Counted from the first letter of the stretch, positions 34,027 to 44,059 are shown. The stretch: DNA of 64,000 nucleotides from Vibrio hepatarius (GCF_018860525.1 NZ_JAHKPM010000067.1:1-64000); one strand, 5' to 3'. Notes: a model not told the origin generated them from the sequence alone. A program made the numbers and translations.

Positions 34027-35475
34027 TTATACGTCGTAAGTTGTCGATGCGGTGTCACCGCCTGTCCCTGTCCAATTTGTATGGAAGAACTCCCCTCGTT
34101 GGCGATCGATGCGTTCATAGGTATGCGCACCAAAATAGTCTCGCTGTGCTTGAAGTAGATTAGCAGGCAGTCGTGCTGTAGTGTAACCATCAAGGAAAGT
34201 CAGGGCTGAAGTGGTACACGGCATTGGAATACCCGCTTCAAGAGACTTAGCCGCCACTTTACGCCATGCTGTCAGACTGTTTTGTAGGATGTCTTTGAAA
34301 TAGTCGTCAGAGCCTAAAAATGCAAGTTCAGGTTTTTTCTCGAATGCATCACGGATATTGCTCAAGAATGCAGAGCGGATGATACAACCCCCACGCCACA
34401 TTAACGCAACGTTACCATAGTTTAGATCCCAGCCATTCTCATTTGAAGCCTCACGCATTAGCATGAAGCCTTGAGCGTAAGAGATAATTTTAGAGGCAAG
34501 TAGGGCTTGACGAAGGGCGTCGACCCACTCTTGCTTGTCACCTTGAACAGGTGCAATGGTTTTACTAAATAGCGCCTCTGCTTGTACACGCTGGTCTTTC
34601 AGTGCAGATAAGCAACGAGAAAATACAGACTCTGAAATCAGAGTGAGCGGAATGCCAAGATCTAGCGCATTGATGCCTGTCCATTTACCAGTGCCTTTTT
34701 GACCAGCGGTATCCAAGATTTTTTCAACCAATGGCTCGCCATCGGTATCTTTAAACCCAAGGATATCAGCCGTTATTTCAACTAGGTAACTGTCAAGTTC
34801 AGTCTTGTTCCAATCAGTGAATACGGTTTTCATTTCGTCAGCGGACATGCCCAAGCCATCTTTCATGAATTGGTAAGCTTCTGTAATTAGCTGCATGTCG
34901 CCGTATTCAATACCGTTGTGAACCATTTTAACGAAGTGCCCAGCGCCATCATTACCAACCCAGTCACAGCATGGCTCACCAGCCTCGGTTTTTGCAGAGA
35001 TTCCTTGGAAGATTGGTTTCACGGCTTCCCAAGCTTCTGGTGTACCACCAGGCATGATAGATGGCCCAAAACGTGCGCCTTCTTCGCCACCGGAAACACC
35101 TGTACCGATGAAGTGAATCCCTTTTTCACGAAGGGCAGCAACACGGCGGTTAGTATCTGGGTAGTTGGTATTACCACCGTCAATGATGATGTCACCTTTG
35201 TCTAGCAGTGGGACTAAAGCGTCAATGAATTTGTCGACTACATCGCCAGCACGAACCATTAACATCACTTTGCGAGGTGTCTCAAGCTTTTCAACCAACT
35301 CTTCGAGTGAATAAGCGCCAATGATGTTAGTGTCTTTTGCGGGGCCTTGCAAAAACTCATCTACTTTAGCAGCAGTACGGTTATGGGCGACCACTTTAAA
35401 GCCATGGTCATTCATATTTAGGATAAGGTTCTGGCCCATTACTGCTAGACCAATAACACCGATATCACCTTTCAT
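34027..35475 (-). CDS. gnd: 6-phosphogluconate dehydrogenase (decarboxylating)
   Basis: A 482-residue enzyme that oxidises and decarboxylates 6-phosphogluconate to ribulose 5-phosphate, making NADPH. The N-terminal NADP site (GVIGLAVMGQNLILN), the sequence GVSGGEEGARFGPSIMPGG, and the active-site GHFVKMVHNGIEYGDMQ with catalytic Lys are all present. The ATG at 35475 follows GGAGAGAAACA. It is the last gene of the oxidative pentose phosphate operon, 33 bases after pgl. Confidence 0.97.
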   Translation of the reverse strand: MKGDIGVIGLAVMGQNLILNMNDHGFKVVAHNRTAAKVDEFLQGPAKDTNIIGAYSLEELVEKLETPRKVMLMVRAGDVVDKFIDALVPLLDKGDIIIDGGNTNYPDTNRRVAALREKGIHFIGTGVSGGEEGARFGPSIMPGGTPEAWEAVKPIFQGISAKTEAGEPCCDWVGNDGAGHFVKMVHNGIEYGDMQLITEAYQFMKDGLGMSADEMKTVFTDWNKTELDSYLVEITADILGFKDTDGEPLVEKILDTAGQKGTGKWTGINALDLGIPLTLISESVFSRCLSALKDQRVQAEALFSKTIAPVQGDKQEWVDALRQALLASKIISYAQGFMLMREASNENGWDLNYGNVALMWRGGCIIRSAFLSNIRDAFEKKPELAFLGSDDYFKDILQNSLTAWRKVAAKSLEAGIPMPCTTSALTFLDGYTTARLPANLLQAQRDYFGAHTYERIDRQRGEFFHTNWTGTGGDTASTTYDV

Positions 35476-35508
35476 TGTTTCTCTCCAATTTTTCAATAGA
35501 CGCTCGTG

Positions 35509-36225
35509 TTACGCGATTTTTTCTGCAGCGTCAGAATCTAAGTACCACTCCGTGTCACCAGCTTGAGACTGGATTTTCGCTGCGGGATAGGGCAACTCTG
35601 TTGCAGGAGTGGTATGAATTTCGTGAACAATTTCTACTTTTCCAGCACCAAGTACAAGGTAGCTAATTCGTTTGGCAGCTTGTAAAACCTTGGCCGTTTT
35701 AGAGACACGAATTTGGCCTGACTCTGGGTGGGAAGCTAAAACAGAGAGCTTCTGTTCCTCATAATTAGTCTGGCCTGGAAATAAGGATGCGGTATGGCCA
35801 TCTGAGCCAACACCGAGTAATACCCAATCAAAAACAGGTGTGCCGTTATCTGTTGGAATGACTTCTTTCATCTCTATAGCAAATCTCTCAACTTCTTGCT
35901 CGGGCTTCTCTTCACCACGAATTCGATGGATATTTTCAGCAGGAATATCGATTTGACTAAAAAGTAAAGTGTTCGCTTCACCATAGTTGCTTTGCTCGTC
36001 ATCAGGAGTAACGCAACGCTCATCTCCCCACCAAAAATGAAGGTTTTGCCACTGAATAGACGTTGCGTATGTGTCTGATGCTAACAACTTAAACAACATT
36101 TTTGGTGTGCTGCCACCAGATAAAGAAATATGTACAGGACGGCTAAGCTCGCTCAGTACCTTAATATCGTTAGCTAGGCTTTCAACGACCTGTTGAGCCG
36201 TTTGGAAAATCTTATGGTTGATCAT
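35509..36225 (-). CDS. pgl: 6-phosphogluconolactonase
   Basis: A 238-residue lactonase that opens 6-phosphogluconolactone, the product of Zwf. The family motifs LSGGSTPKMLFKLL near the start and GVGSDGHTASLFPG in the middle are clear. The ATG at 36225 overlaps the zwf stop codon as ATGA, indicating translational coupling; this supports the shorter start over the in-frame extension to 36273. Confidence 0.95.
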   Translation of the reverse strand: MINHKIFQTAQQVVESLANDIKVLSELSRPVHISLSGGSTPKMLFKLLASDTYATSIQWQNLHFWWGDERCVTPDDEQSNYGEANTLLFSQIDIPAENIHRIRGEEKPEQEVERFAIEMKEVIPTDNGTPVFDWVLLGVGSDGHTASLFPGQTNYEEQKLSVLASHPESGQIRVSKTAKVLQAAKRISYLVLGAGKVEIVHEIHTTPATELPYPAAKIQSQAGDTEWYLDSDAAEKIA

Positions 36226-37727
36226 AGTTCGCAATAATCCGTATCTGTTAAATTCTTGCATGGGAAACGCCAAGCTCTATTGTCACGTTTTAAGAGCTCA
36301 TCTGACTCTTTTGGCCCCCAAGTACCACAGGCATAACCGAATAAGGCTTGTGGATCTTGTTTGAAGTCTAGAATTGGCTGCACATATTGCCAACATGCTT
36401 CAACGGCATCACTGCGAGCAAATAGAGTTGCATCACCATTAAGTGCATCAAGTAACAGGCGTTCGTAGGCCGTTAACATTTGAGTTTCGGGTAGATCAGC
36501 ATAGTGAAAGTTCATGCTCACCTCTTTTGCATTAAATCCTGCCCCTGGTTCTTTAAGACCAAAGCTCATCTGAATCCCTTCATCAGGCTGGATTCGAATG
36601 ATCAACTTATTCTCAGGCGCATTTTGACCAAAAACGGGGTGCGGTGTCTGTTTGAAGTGAATGACGACTTCAGTGACTCGAGTTGGCAGCCGTTTCCCAG
36701 TGCGAACGTAGAAAGGTACACCATTCCAACGCCAGTTATTAATATAGGCCTTTAGACCAATGTAGGTTTCAGTTCGAGAGTCATCGGCAACGCCGTTTTC
36801 TTCACGATACCCAACAAGATGTTGGCCACGAACATCCGATGCAGTGTATTGTCCGAGGACTAAGTCATTTCTAAGTGCTTGCTCATCTAGAGGCTTAAGG
36901 CACTGCAGCACTTTAATCACTTCGTCGCGCATTGAGTCAGCATTGATTTGCGCGGGGGGCTCCATGCCAACCATAGCGAGTACTTGAAGTAAGTGGTTCT
37001 GGAACATATCACGAACCGCTCCGGAACCATCGTAATAACCACCGCGTTCTTCGACGCCAAGATACTCAGCTCCGGTAATTTCCACGTAATCGATAAAGTT
37101 ACGATTCCAGAGTGGCTCGAACATGGCATTAGAAAACCTAAATACAAGTAGGTTTTGAACCGTTTCTTTACCTAAATAGTGATCGATACGATAGATCTGG
37201 TGTTCTTCAAAATGTCCGTGGATTTCTTTATCGAGATTTTTTGCTGAATTTAAGTCATAGCCGAATGGCTTTTCTATGATAAGACGCTTCCAGCCATTCG
37301 TCTCCTTGTTTAAGCCATGTGCTGCTAAGCTCGCTGGGATCACACTGTACAAGCTTGGTGGAGTGGCTAGATAGAAGAGAGTATTATGTTGCTCAAAATG
37401 ATACTGTTGTGACAGTTGATCGAGGCGGTTAACCAGTATGCTGTAGTCTGCGGTATCAGAGGTATTGATGGCTTGATAGTGTAGATGGTCAATAAACGCA
37501 TTGAGCGTTGCAGGCTCTGTTTTTTCCATTTCCTGAAGTGAATGCTTCAGTTTTTCGCGGTAAGACTCATCGCTATATTCCGTGCGGCTGACACCAAGGA
37601 TGGCGAAATTTGTTGGAAGCTGCTTACTCGCGTAAAGGTGGTATAAAGCTGGGATCAACTTACGATATGTCAAGTCTCCCGAAGCACCAAAAATAACGAT
37701 GCTGCTGTTTTCTGGTATTACCATCAT
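36222..37727 (-). CDS. zwf: Glucose-6-phosphate 1-dehydrogenase
   Basis: A 501-residue enzyme catalysing the first step of the oxidative pentose phosphate pathway and producing NADPH. The coenzyme site FGASGDLTYRKLIPALY and the active-site peptide RIDHYLGKE are present. Two adjacent ATG codons follow AAGGGAAAG; either may be used. First gene of zwf-pgl-gnd, all in one direction with a terminator after gnd. I see no convincing SoxS-type site upstream. Confidence 0.97.
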   Translation of the reverse strand: MMVIPENSSIVIFGASGDLTYRKLIPALYHLYASKQLPTNFAILGVSRTEYSDESYREKLKHSLQEMEKTEPATLNAFIDHLHYQAINTSDTADYSILVNRLDQLSQQYHFEQHNTLFYLATPPSLYSVIPASLAAHGLNKETNGWKRLIIEKPFGYDLNSAKNLDKEIHGHFEEHQIYRIDHYLGKETVQNLLVFRFSNAMFEPLWNRNFIDYVEITGAEYLGVEERGGYYDGSGAVRDMFQNHLLQVLAMVGMEPPAQINADSMRDEVIKVLQCLKPLDEQALRNDLVLGQYTASDVRGQHLVGYREENGVADDSRTETYIGLKAYINNWRWNGVPFYVRTGKRLPTRVTEVVIHFKQTPHPVFGQNAPENKLIIRIQPDEGIQMSFGLKEPGAGFNAKEVSMNFHYADLPETQMLTAYERLLLDALNGDATLFARSDAVEACWQYVQPILDFKQDPQALFGYACGTWGPKESDELLKRDNRAWRFPCKNLTDTDYCEL

Positions 37728-38047
37728 CTTTCCCTTAGAAACGAGGTAGTTATCATATGTCGTTCATACAGTGAACTCAGAGAGCCAACCCTATCAACGA
37801 CAATTTAAAATTGATAATTGGTCATGCCTATTAGTCTAATAGCTTGAAATGAATTATTTCGAGCTATGAGATAAATCATAACTAGGCAGCGTATTGTCCA
37901 TGAGTATTGGATATACATCAACCTCTGTGAAGGCAATCGATTAAATATTGACTGAATATTGGCTGATTCAGATGTTAATGCCACCTTTGCTACCGCTGGG
38001 TTGCTCGTTTCGTGTTGCGAGAGCGCATTCTATTTTAGATGATGTTT
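37728..38047. other. Region between an HD-GYP gene and zwf
   Basis: These 320 bases hold the zwf promoter and the end of the HD-GYP transcript. An 11-bp imperfect direct repeat (AATATTGACTG, then AATATTGGCTG, 37944-37965) and a short inverted repeat around 37800 are visible. No gene or clear terminator is seen. Confidence 0.5.
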
Positions 38048-40924
38048 TTAGAACGATGCTTTTAAATGAGCTTTAACCTCTTTTATATAGTCTTCTCGAG
38101 CGACCGGTACGATTTGCGACGAGTCTAAGAACATTTCTGCGTATTTTTGGTCAATTTCGTGTTCAAGGAAGAGAAGGTATAGCTTAGGATCAATATGTCC
38201 TGATGTGGCCATATGGGTCATTATTTTAAGTGATTCGGAAAGGTTTTTGGCCTTTTTGTATGGCCTATCACTGGATGTTAATGCTTCGAATACGTCAGCA
38301 ATTGCCATGACACGGGCTGGGATCGAAAGCTCATTTTCACTTAAACCTCTCGGGTAGCCTTGGCCATCGATTCTCTCATGGTGCCCACCCGCAATTTCTG
38401 GAATGTTTTTGAGATGTTCTGGGTAGGGAAGGCAGCCCAGCATGGTTAGGGTTTGAATGATATGATCGTTAATCATAAAACGTTCCTCATCATTCAGAGT
38501 TCCGTAACGAATCGATAGATTGTAAAGCTCTCCACGATGGTATTTAAGTTTACCCGGTTCTAGGACAAACTTTTCTGTCCAAACATCTTGTGGACTTTCA
38601 CCTTTGGACCAAGGTATTTCATGAACTTTTTTATCGCTCAGTATCGATTCTAAAACAGGGAGTGGTTGTTTCTCTCCTGCACGTTGTTTTTCTATCCAAG
38701 ATACGCCAGCTTGATCATCGAGCGTCCTTTTCCATTGCCTTTGCGCGATCTGCTTAAGTTTGTCTATGGCGCTCTCGTCCATTTGTTCACTACCAATGTT
38801 GCATTCGGCAATAAAATGGAACTCCTCATCCAGCGAGGTTTGTGTTTCTTGAAGTGTTTTCTTTAAGCTAGCAGCGTCACCTCCATTATGTAGACCTTGC
38901 CAATAATCGACTTCTGCTTGAACTTTAAGGAGCTCGAAGCGCATTCTTACTTCGTGTATGCGGTCATAAATAGTTTCAAGCTTGGTCGCCTTATCTATCA
39001 CATATTCAGGTGTTGTGACTTTTCCGCAATCATGAAGCCAAGCGGCCAGATTTAATTCTTCCCATTGGTCTTCAGTCATCGCGAACTGCGGGAAATAGTC
39101 TTTATCTTTGTGGGCTACATTAGTTAACATTTGGGTTAGTTCAGGTACGCGTTGACAGTGGCTTCCTGTGTACGGTGATTTGGTGTCAATCGCGGAGGCG
39201 ATAAGTTCGATAAAGGCATTCATCATATCTTTTTGCTGCTGCATTTGATGAATGTTTTCTTTAGCAATTTCAGCAAAACTCAAGAGTTCTTTTAAGAAAG
39301 CATGTTTATCACTTTGTTCTTTAGTAATGGCTCTTTCATAGCCAAGAAGCAATACTCCGACAAGTTGAGACTCACGATTAAGCAAAGGGAAGAAGTAGAC
39401 ATCTGAGTTATAGAGATTATCGATATATCGACTGAAAGCGTTATCACTGCGGTTCAAGTGGACAATTTCACCTTGTCGTAAATCCTTTTCAAGCCATGCT
39501 GTATCTTTAAGAAATTTATTGATATCGATTTTAAATGGAATGATGGCGTGATTTGCGACAATGTCAAAACTGTTCTCTTTTTCCTGTACAGAGAACAGAA
39601 CAATAGTTTCAGCGCGAGTGACCAGGTAGCTTTGATGAGTAATGGTTTTACCTAGAACGGAAAAATCTTTGTTACTGGCGGTTTCACGCAGCAAACGGAG
39701 AAGGTCATGTAATGTATGCTCCATTAATTCAATAGATTCAGTAAGATTGGAAACTTCACGAATTAAGCTCTTCGGATAGCGAGTTTTTTTGAAATCAAAA
39801 CGAGCGATATTATCAGTCAGTTGGACTAGATTCTGTAAAGGGGTTGATAGTTTGGTTGCGACTAACCAAACGGTCATAAAGCTTATGACCAGCATTGCTA
39901 TCGCTACACTTATCTGTCTGTTTCGCATTGACAATAAATCGCCAAGTAATTCTTCTTGTGGAATGGCTTCCGCGAGAAGAAGGCGAACATGTTCGTTTAA
40001 CCATACTGGTGTTAGAGTGACAGACCAGCTGTTTCCATCCCGTTCAATTACTTCGTAGAGTGTTTGGGTGCTGTGTCGGTTTAGAATAGGTTCAAATAAA
40101 CTATCTTGGATGGCTTGTTGAACGACTGGTGGTTTTTGGTCTAAATCGATACTAGTTTGATGTTGAGCCAAAAGTCTAAATTGAGTATCAAACAAAGCAA
40201 CTTGAGTTGTTTTTGACAGGCTGAGTTCAGCAATCTGGTCTGAAAGTGATGAGAGAGTAAAATCTGCCGCTACGACCTCCTGGCCATCTGCAGATTTTCG
40301 TGACAAAGTCACCCCATTGGTCTTTAAAAAATAAAAGAAGTAGGGTTCTGTTAGGCGTATTTCTCCATCAGATTCTGCATTGATATACCAAGGTCTTACT
40401 CGTGGATCGTATTCATTATCGTTGGTTTTCTTATAGCCAACTCGATTGTAATCATAATCTAAAAAGTGAAATTCATTCAGCCCTTCCGCTTGTGTGAAAT
40501 TAATCATCATCCTAGCGTTTGGTGGAGCTTTAAACCTGTTACGTGATTGTTCGTCATGAAGAGGACGAATCATAATGAATTCGCCATGTTCATTACCGTA
40601 AAACAAAGCAACAAGTCCTTGATTTCTTTCAAATATAAGATTGCTTGAGGCAAGGAAGCGCTTTGCCTCTATAGGTGGCTTTCGATCTTTAATCACGGCA
40701 CTTAGTGCCATAAAATCAAGCGTGGTGAGAATAGGGCCAGCACGTACTTTAAAAGTGGATTCGAGTTTACGGCTGTTTTCGTTACTCAGCTCCTTAGCAC
40801 TGACGGCTAAAAGCTCTTGAGAATGGTGATAACTAATAGCAATAAGAACGATACCGACCAGAGTTGTCAGTACTAGAAATAAGCTTGTGATGTGAATACT
40901 AAGCGAATAGTGGTGCTTCTTCAT
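38048..40924 (-). CDS. HD-GYP domain protein with Cache and GAF-like sensors (cyclic-di-GMP phosphodiesterase)
   Basis: A 958-residue membrane protein. It has a helix near 10-30 and a periplasmic double-Cache sensor (about 35-330, with PRVRPWYINAESDG typical of dCache). A second helix lies near 340-360, then HAMP (about 360-410), a GAF-like segment (about 430-560) and a C-terminal HD-GYP domain. Catalytic features are intact: His631-Asp632 in WLHDCGK, and HHERIDGQGYP with HHE at 848-850 and GYP at 856-858. It should hydrolyse cyclic-di-GMP in response to an external ligand and perhaps a cytoplasmic one. A spacer of about 200 residues separates the HD motif from the GYP motif, longer than in most family members. 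Confidence 0.9.
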   Translation of the reverse strand: MKKHHYSLSIHITSLFLVLTTLVGIVLIAISYHHSQELLAVSAKELSNENSRKLESTFKVRAGPILTTLDFMALSAVIKDRKPPIEAKRFLASSNLIFERNQGLVALFYGNEHGEFIMIRPLHDEQSRNRFKAPPNARMMINFTQAEGLNEFHFLDYDYNRVGYKKTNDNEYDPRVRPWYINAESDGEIRLTEPYFFYFLKTNGVTLSRKSADGQEVVAADFTLSSLSDQIAELSLSKTTQVALFDTQFRLLAQHQTSIDLDQKPPVVQQAIQDSLFEPILNRHSTQTLYEVIERDGNSWSVTLTPVWLNEHVRLLLAEAIPQEELLGDLLSMRNRQISVAIAMLVISFMTVWLVATKLSTPLQNLVQLTDNIARFDFKKTRYPKSLIREVSNLTESIELMEHTLHDLLRLLRETASNKDFSVLGKTITHQSYLVTRAETIVLFSVQEKENSFDIVANHAIIPFKIDINKFLKDTAWLEKDLRQGEIVHLNRSDNAFSRYIDNLYNSDVYFFPLLNRESQLVGVLLLGYERAITKEQSDKHAFLKELLSFAEIAKENIHQMQQQKDMMNAFIELIASAIDTKSPYTGSHCQRVPELTQMLTNVAHKDKDYFPQFAMTEDQWEELNLAAWLHDCGKVTTPEYVIDKATKLETIYDRIHEVRMRFELLKVQAEVDYWQGLHNGGDAASLKKTLQETQTSLDEEFHFIAECNIGSEQMDESAIDKLKQIAQRQWKRTLDDQAGVSWIEKQRAGEKQPLPVLESILSDKKVHEIPWSKGESPQDVWTEKFVLEPGKLKYHRGELYNLSIRYGTLNDEERFMINDHIIQTLTMLGCLPYPEHLKNIPEIAGGHHERIDGQGYPRGLSENELSIPARVMAIADVFEALTSSDRPYKKAKNLSESLKIMTHMATSGHIDPKLYLLFLEHEIDQKYAEMFLDSSQIVPVAREDYIKEVKAHLKASF

Positions 40925-41091
40925 TGAATTACCATTTAGTGATTACCCAATAAGTATCGACCAATATGCCAATCATGCAAAAGTAAAGATTAATGACTTA
41001 ACACTCGTGTCCTTAGTTTGATGAAATTCAGATTAAATTATTGCTATATCGACTATAACTAGTATTGAAGTAGTTAAATGGAAATGATGAG

Positions 41092-41541
41092 ATGTTAACT
41101 CGGACGTATCAAGTTGAAGTGTTGGCGACACCAGAGGTAGTTTGGCAAGTGCTAACGGAAAAAAAATTATATGAAAAATGGGCAAAAGCCTTTTCTCCAC
41201 GTTCACAGTTTGAAGGTGAGTGGAAGGAGGGAAGTAGTATTTACTTTTTCGACCCAGATCTTGGCGGTACGCGAGCGATCATTGATCGAATAGAAACCTA
41301 TAGAGAGATTGCATATACACATATTGCTATTTCTAATCCTGAGCACGTAAAAGATCTTGATAGCGATACAGCTCAAAAATGGATAGGGACTCGGGAGCAC
41401 TATCAGATAACGCCTAATCAAGAGTCTGTGAGTTTAAAGGTGGTGATTGATACACACCCAGACTTTGTTGATATGCTTGATGATGGATGGAAGAAAGCCT
41501 TCCCATTGATAAAGGTAATAAGCGAGCAACAAGGTCGTTAG
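41092..41541 (+). CDS. SRPBCC (START/AHSA1-like) domain protein
   Basis: A 149-residue protein with the helix-grip fold that binds hydrophobic ligands. The opening TYQVEVLATPEVVWQVLTEKKLYEKWA and the middle FFDPDLGG are typical of the AHSA1-like group. No signal peptide. The ligand is unknown. It is a single gene, divergent from the HD-GYP gene. Confidence 0.8.
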   Translation: MLTRTYQVEVLATPEVVWQVLTEKKLYEKWAKAFSPRSQFEGEWKEGSSIYFFDPDLGGTRAIIDRIETYREIAYTHIAISNPEHVKDLDSDTAQKWIGTREHYQITPNQESVSLKVVIDTHPDFVDMLDDGWKKAFPLIKVISEQQGR

Positions 41542-41591
41542 TTTGGTAAAATAGAGTTTTACTCTGTGCTGCAATCAAGCAAAATCATACA

Positions 41592-41975
41592 ATGAAAAAA
41601 ATAATTATTGCCTTTACATTTATATTCTCAATTCAGGTTTTGGCGTCAGACTTCGATTTGAAAGCCACGATGAAACAAATGAAAGTTGAGTTTAAACAAG
41701 CGATACAAGCGACGACTGTTAGTGATATGAAAACGTCTGTAAGCAGTATGTCACAGCTCGTTGAACAAGCTAAGAAAGGGGATTACCCACCAGAGAAGTT
41801 CGACACATATTTTGAGGGTTTTAGTAAACTTTCCGTAACCATCGATAAAATTGAATCTCAGCTTGATGCAGGGGACCTCACTGCCGCCAAAGAATCATTG
41901 CGCCAAATCGATGAACTTCGTGTCGAATACCATGAAAAACGTAACCCAAGTATCTGGAGTAAGATATTTGGCTAG
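41592..41975 (+). CDS. cybC: Cytochrome b562
   Basis: A 127-residue periplasmic protein with a signal peptide (1-18, ending VLA) and a four-helix bundle of the cytochrome b562 family. The haem ligands are recognisable: a Met in the first helix (MKQMKVEF) and the His near the end in LRVEYHEKR, matching the E. coli pattern NAYHQKYR. It binds non-covalent haem b and probably carries electrons in the periplasm; its partner is unknown. The ribosome site is poor. It is followed by DUF2946 and PepSY genes in the same direction. Confidence 0.85.
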   Translation: MKKIIIAFTFIFSIQVLASDFDLKATMKQMKVEFKQAIQATTVSDMKTSVSSMSQLVEQAKKGDYPPEKFDTYFEGFSKLSVTIDKIESQLDAGDLTAAKESLRQIDELRVEYHEKRNPSIWSKIFG

Positions 41976-42096
41976 TATGCCCTCTTGCTTATATTTGGCG
42001 GAGGGGCTTACAGATATTTACGCTAAATGTGAAAGGTTCATTAGTTCCGTTTTTGGCTCTATACGGATTTGTTGCCGTTAACTGACTATAGTAACT

Positions 42097-42450
42097 ATGC
42101 TTCTGCCAAGGAAACTTAATCAGGTAATGCTAATTATCAGTGCTCTTAGTTGGGCGCTGATTGTTTTGATGCCGGTTATTAATGCTCATGGTTCGAATGC
42201 TGGAGTTTGGGCAAGCTTATGTACGCTCAATGGCTTTAAGCTGGTTCAAATCGAAGAAGGGCAACCGGAAACTCAACACGGTAAGGCTTGTCCGTTTGGT
42301 CACTTTTCTTGTTTTCATCAAATCACTTTTCCAACCCCATTTTGTGTATTACGCTGCGTATACATAAGTAGTGAACCTTATGCCTACTTGGCTCTAAATG
42401 TACAATATCAGCTTGCATTCCCACGAGCGCCACCTTTGCTCTTACTTTAA
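42097..42450 (+). CDS. DUF2946-like small membrane/exported protein
   Basis: A 117-residue protein with one strong hydrophobic helix near the start (about 10-30). It then has WASLCTLNGFKLVQI and a Cys/His-containing segment (HGKACPFGHFSCFH), and a hydrophobic Pro-rich end. This pattern (C-T-x-x-G-x-K then a CxxC/H cluster) matches DUF2946, a family often found beside metal-uptake or PepSY genes and suspected of metal binding. The start could also be the ATG at 42127. A PepSY membrane protein follows. Confidence 0.6.
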   Translation: MLLPRKLNQVMLIISALSWALIVLMPVINAHGSNAGVWASLCTLNGFKLVQIEEGQPETQHGKACPFGHFSCFHQITFPTPFCVLRCVYISSEPYAYLALNVQYQLAFPRAPPLLLL

Positions 42451-42478
42451 AAATCAAAATCAAAATCAAAATCAAAAT
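42450..42478. repeat. AAAATC hexanucleotide repeat
   Basis: Four exact AAAATC units plus a partial fifth begin in the stop codon of the DUF2946-like gene and end 84 bases before the PepSY gene. It is prone to slippage. Confidence 0.85.
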
Positions 42479-42561
42479 ACACATGAAAGTAATCTGCGCG
42501 TTAGCAAGGGATTAGGCCGTAATCTAAGTGCTTAGCTGCGCGTTATAAAAAGGAAAGAACA

Positions 42562-44013
42562 ATGTTGGGTAGTGAAACTACGACCTCACCTAAGGAAGCG
42601 TCAAGTTCAGTTGCGGACAAGACCAAAATTAAATCTCGTTATTTTATGGTTTGGCGCTGGCATTTTTATGCTGGTTTATATGTTGTTCCATTTATTCTCA
42701 TGCTCAGCCTTACAGGATTAGTTATGTTGTTTGACGATGAAATTGAGATGATAACGTACCATGATGAGCTAGTCGTGCTGCCAGAATCTACAACCCTTCC
42801 TGCCTCTCAGCAGTTAGATAAAATACAAGGAGCTTATCCACTAGGCGCTGTCACTCAGTACATTCCCTCTAAGGCTGATAATTTGGCGAATAAGTTTGAT
42901 GTCCGGTTGGCTGACGGCCGTTCAATATTGGTAACTATTAATCAATATAATGGCGAAATATTAGGTGAAATTGACCGGAGTGATAGCTGGTATCAGCTTG
43001 CAAATAATGTCCATGGGACTTTGCTAATGGGTCAATGGGGGGATTATCTAATCGAAATAGCCGCTAGTCTCAGTATATTGTTGATCATTACAGGAGTGTA
43101 TTTATGGTGGCCACGGGATAATGCCAGTAAAGCAGGTTTTTTAAAGCTACGTTTTTCGAGTATGCGCTTATTCATGCGAGATGTGCATGCTAATTTTGGT
43201 GCGTTATTCTCTCTTATTTTGTTGTTGTTCTTATTCTCTGGCTTAGCTTGGACGAGTGTGTGGGGTGGGAAGTTGGTTCAGGCTTGGAATACATTCCCAG
43301 TTTATTACACTTGGGGAGATAAACCTGAATCCAATCTTAATCATGTTGATCTTAATCACGGTAGTGAGAAAGAACTGCCGTGGAATCTTGAACAATCTGC
43401 ATTGCCTGAATCCTCTGAGCATATCCATGGGGCAACGATCCGTCCTGTTGCTGATGGGAGTGACGTTGTTGCGGAGAAAAGTATAGGGATTGATGCTGTT
43501 ATCAAACAAGCAAAAACTCTTGGGTTTACCCAATTCAAGTTATTCCTACCTCAGTCTTCAAAGGGAGTCTACACATTAGCGGCAAATTCAATGGGAGGAG
43601 ATATTAGTGATCCCCGTTTGGATAAGACAACTCATATAGATCAGTATTCGGGGGATGTCTTAGTGGATGTTACTTGGGACGATTACACAATATTGTCTAA
43701 GTTGATGGCAGCTGGGGTATCCCTCCATCAAGGGGATGTTAGCATTGTTAACAAGGCATTAAATACACTATTTTGTATCGTGTTTGCTTTGGTAGCCATT
43801 TTAGGTTGTCTAATGTGGTGGATTCGAAGGCCATATGGGAAAACTCGTATAGGGATACCCTCGAAATTTGCAAGTGATGGACTGTGGAAAACGGGTATTG
43901 TGAGCTTAGCTTTAGTCGCTGTGTTTTTCCCTCTCGCTGCAGTGGCTATTATATTATTTGGACTGATTGATTGGCTTGTTTTCAAGCCCAAAAATGAGTT
44001 AATTAAGTGTTGA
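42562..44013 (+). CDS. PepSY-associated membrane protein
   Basis: A 483-residue inner-membrane protein of the PepSY_TM (PiuB-like) family, with four main helices. The opening YFMVWRWHFYAGLYVVPFIL and the second block MRDVHANFGALFSLIL are typical, with His residues in the helices that may bind haem or metal. The periplasmic PepSY-like segments lie between helices (about 70-150 and 265-385). Relatives occur with iron-siderophore systems and may act as reductases. The ATG follows AAGGAAAGAACA. Confidence 0.85.
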   Translation: MLGSETTTSPKEASSSVADKTKIKSRYFMVWRWHFYAGLYVVPFILMLSLTGLVMLFDDEIEMITYHDELVVLPESTTLPASQQLDKIQGAYPLGAVTQYIPSKADNLANKFDVRLADGRSILVTINQYNGEILGEIDRSDSWYQLANNVHGTLLMGQWGDYLIEIAASLSILLIITGVYLWWPRDNASKAGFLKLRFSSMRLFMRDVHANFGALFSLILLLFLFSGLAWTSVWGGKLVQAWNTFPVYYTWGDKPESNLNHVDLNHGSEKELPWNLEQSALPESSEHIHGATIRPVADGSDVVAEKSIGIDAVIKQAKTLGFTQFKLFLPQSSKGVYTLAANSMGGDISDPRLDKTTHIDQYSGDVLVDVTWDDYTILSKLMAAGVSLHQGDVSIVNKALNTLFCIVFALVAILGCLMWWIRRPYGKTRIGIPSKFASDGLWKTGIVSLALVAVFFPLAAVAIILFGLIDWLVFKPKNELIKC

Positions 44014-44021
44014 ATGAAAAA

Positions 44022-44038
44022 GGCCACATCTAGTGGCC
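44022..44038. terminator. Bidirectional terminator between the PepSY gene and pyrC
   Basis: The stem GGCCAC/GTGGCC has a 5-base loop, followed by ATATTTTTAATT on the + strand and TTTTTCATT on the - strand. Confidence 0.75.
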
Positions 44039-44059
44039 ATATTTTTAATTATAGGCTTA

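Noticed and set aside
42450..42478. AAAATC repeats as a possible CRISPR or integration array
   Set aside because: Units are 6 bases with no spacers. It is a simple microsatellite.
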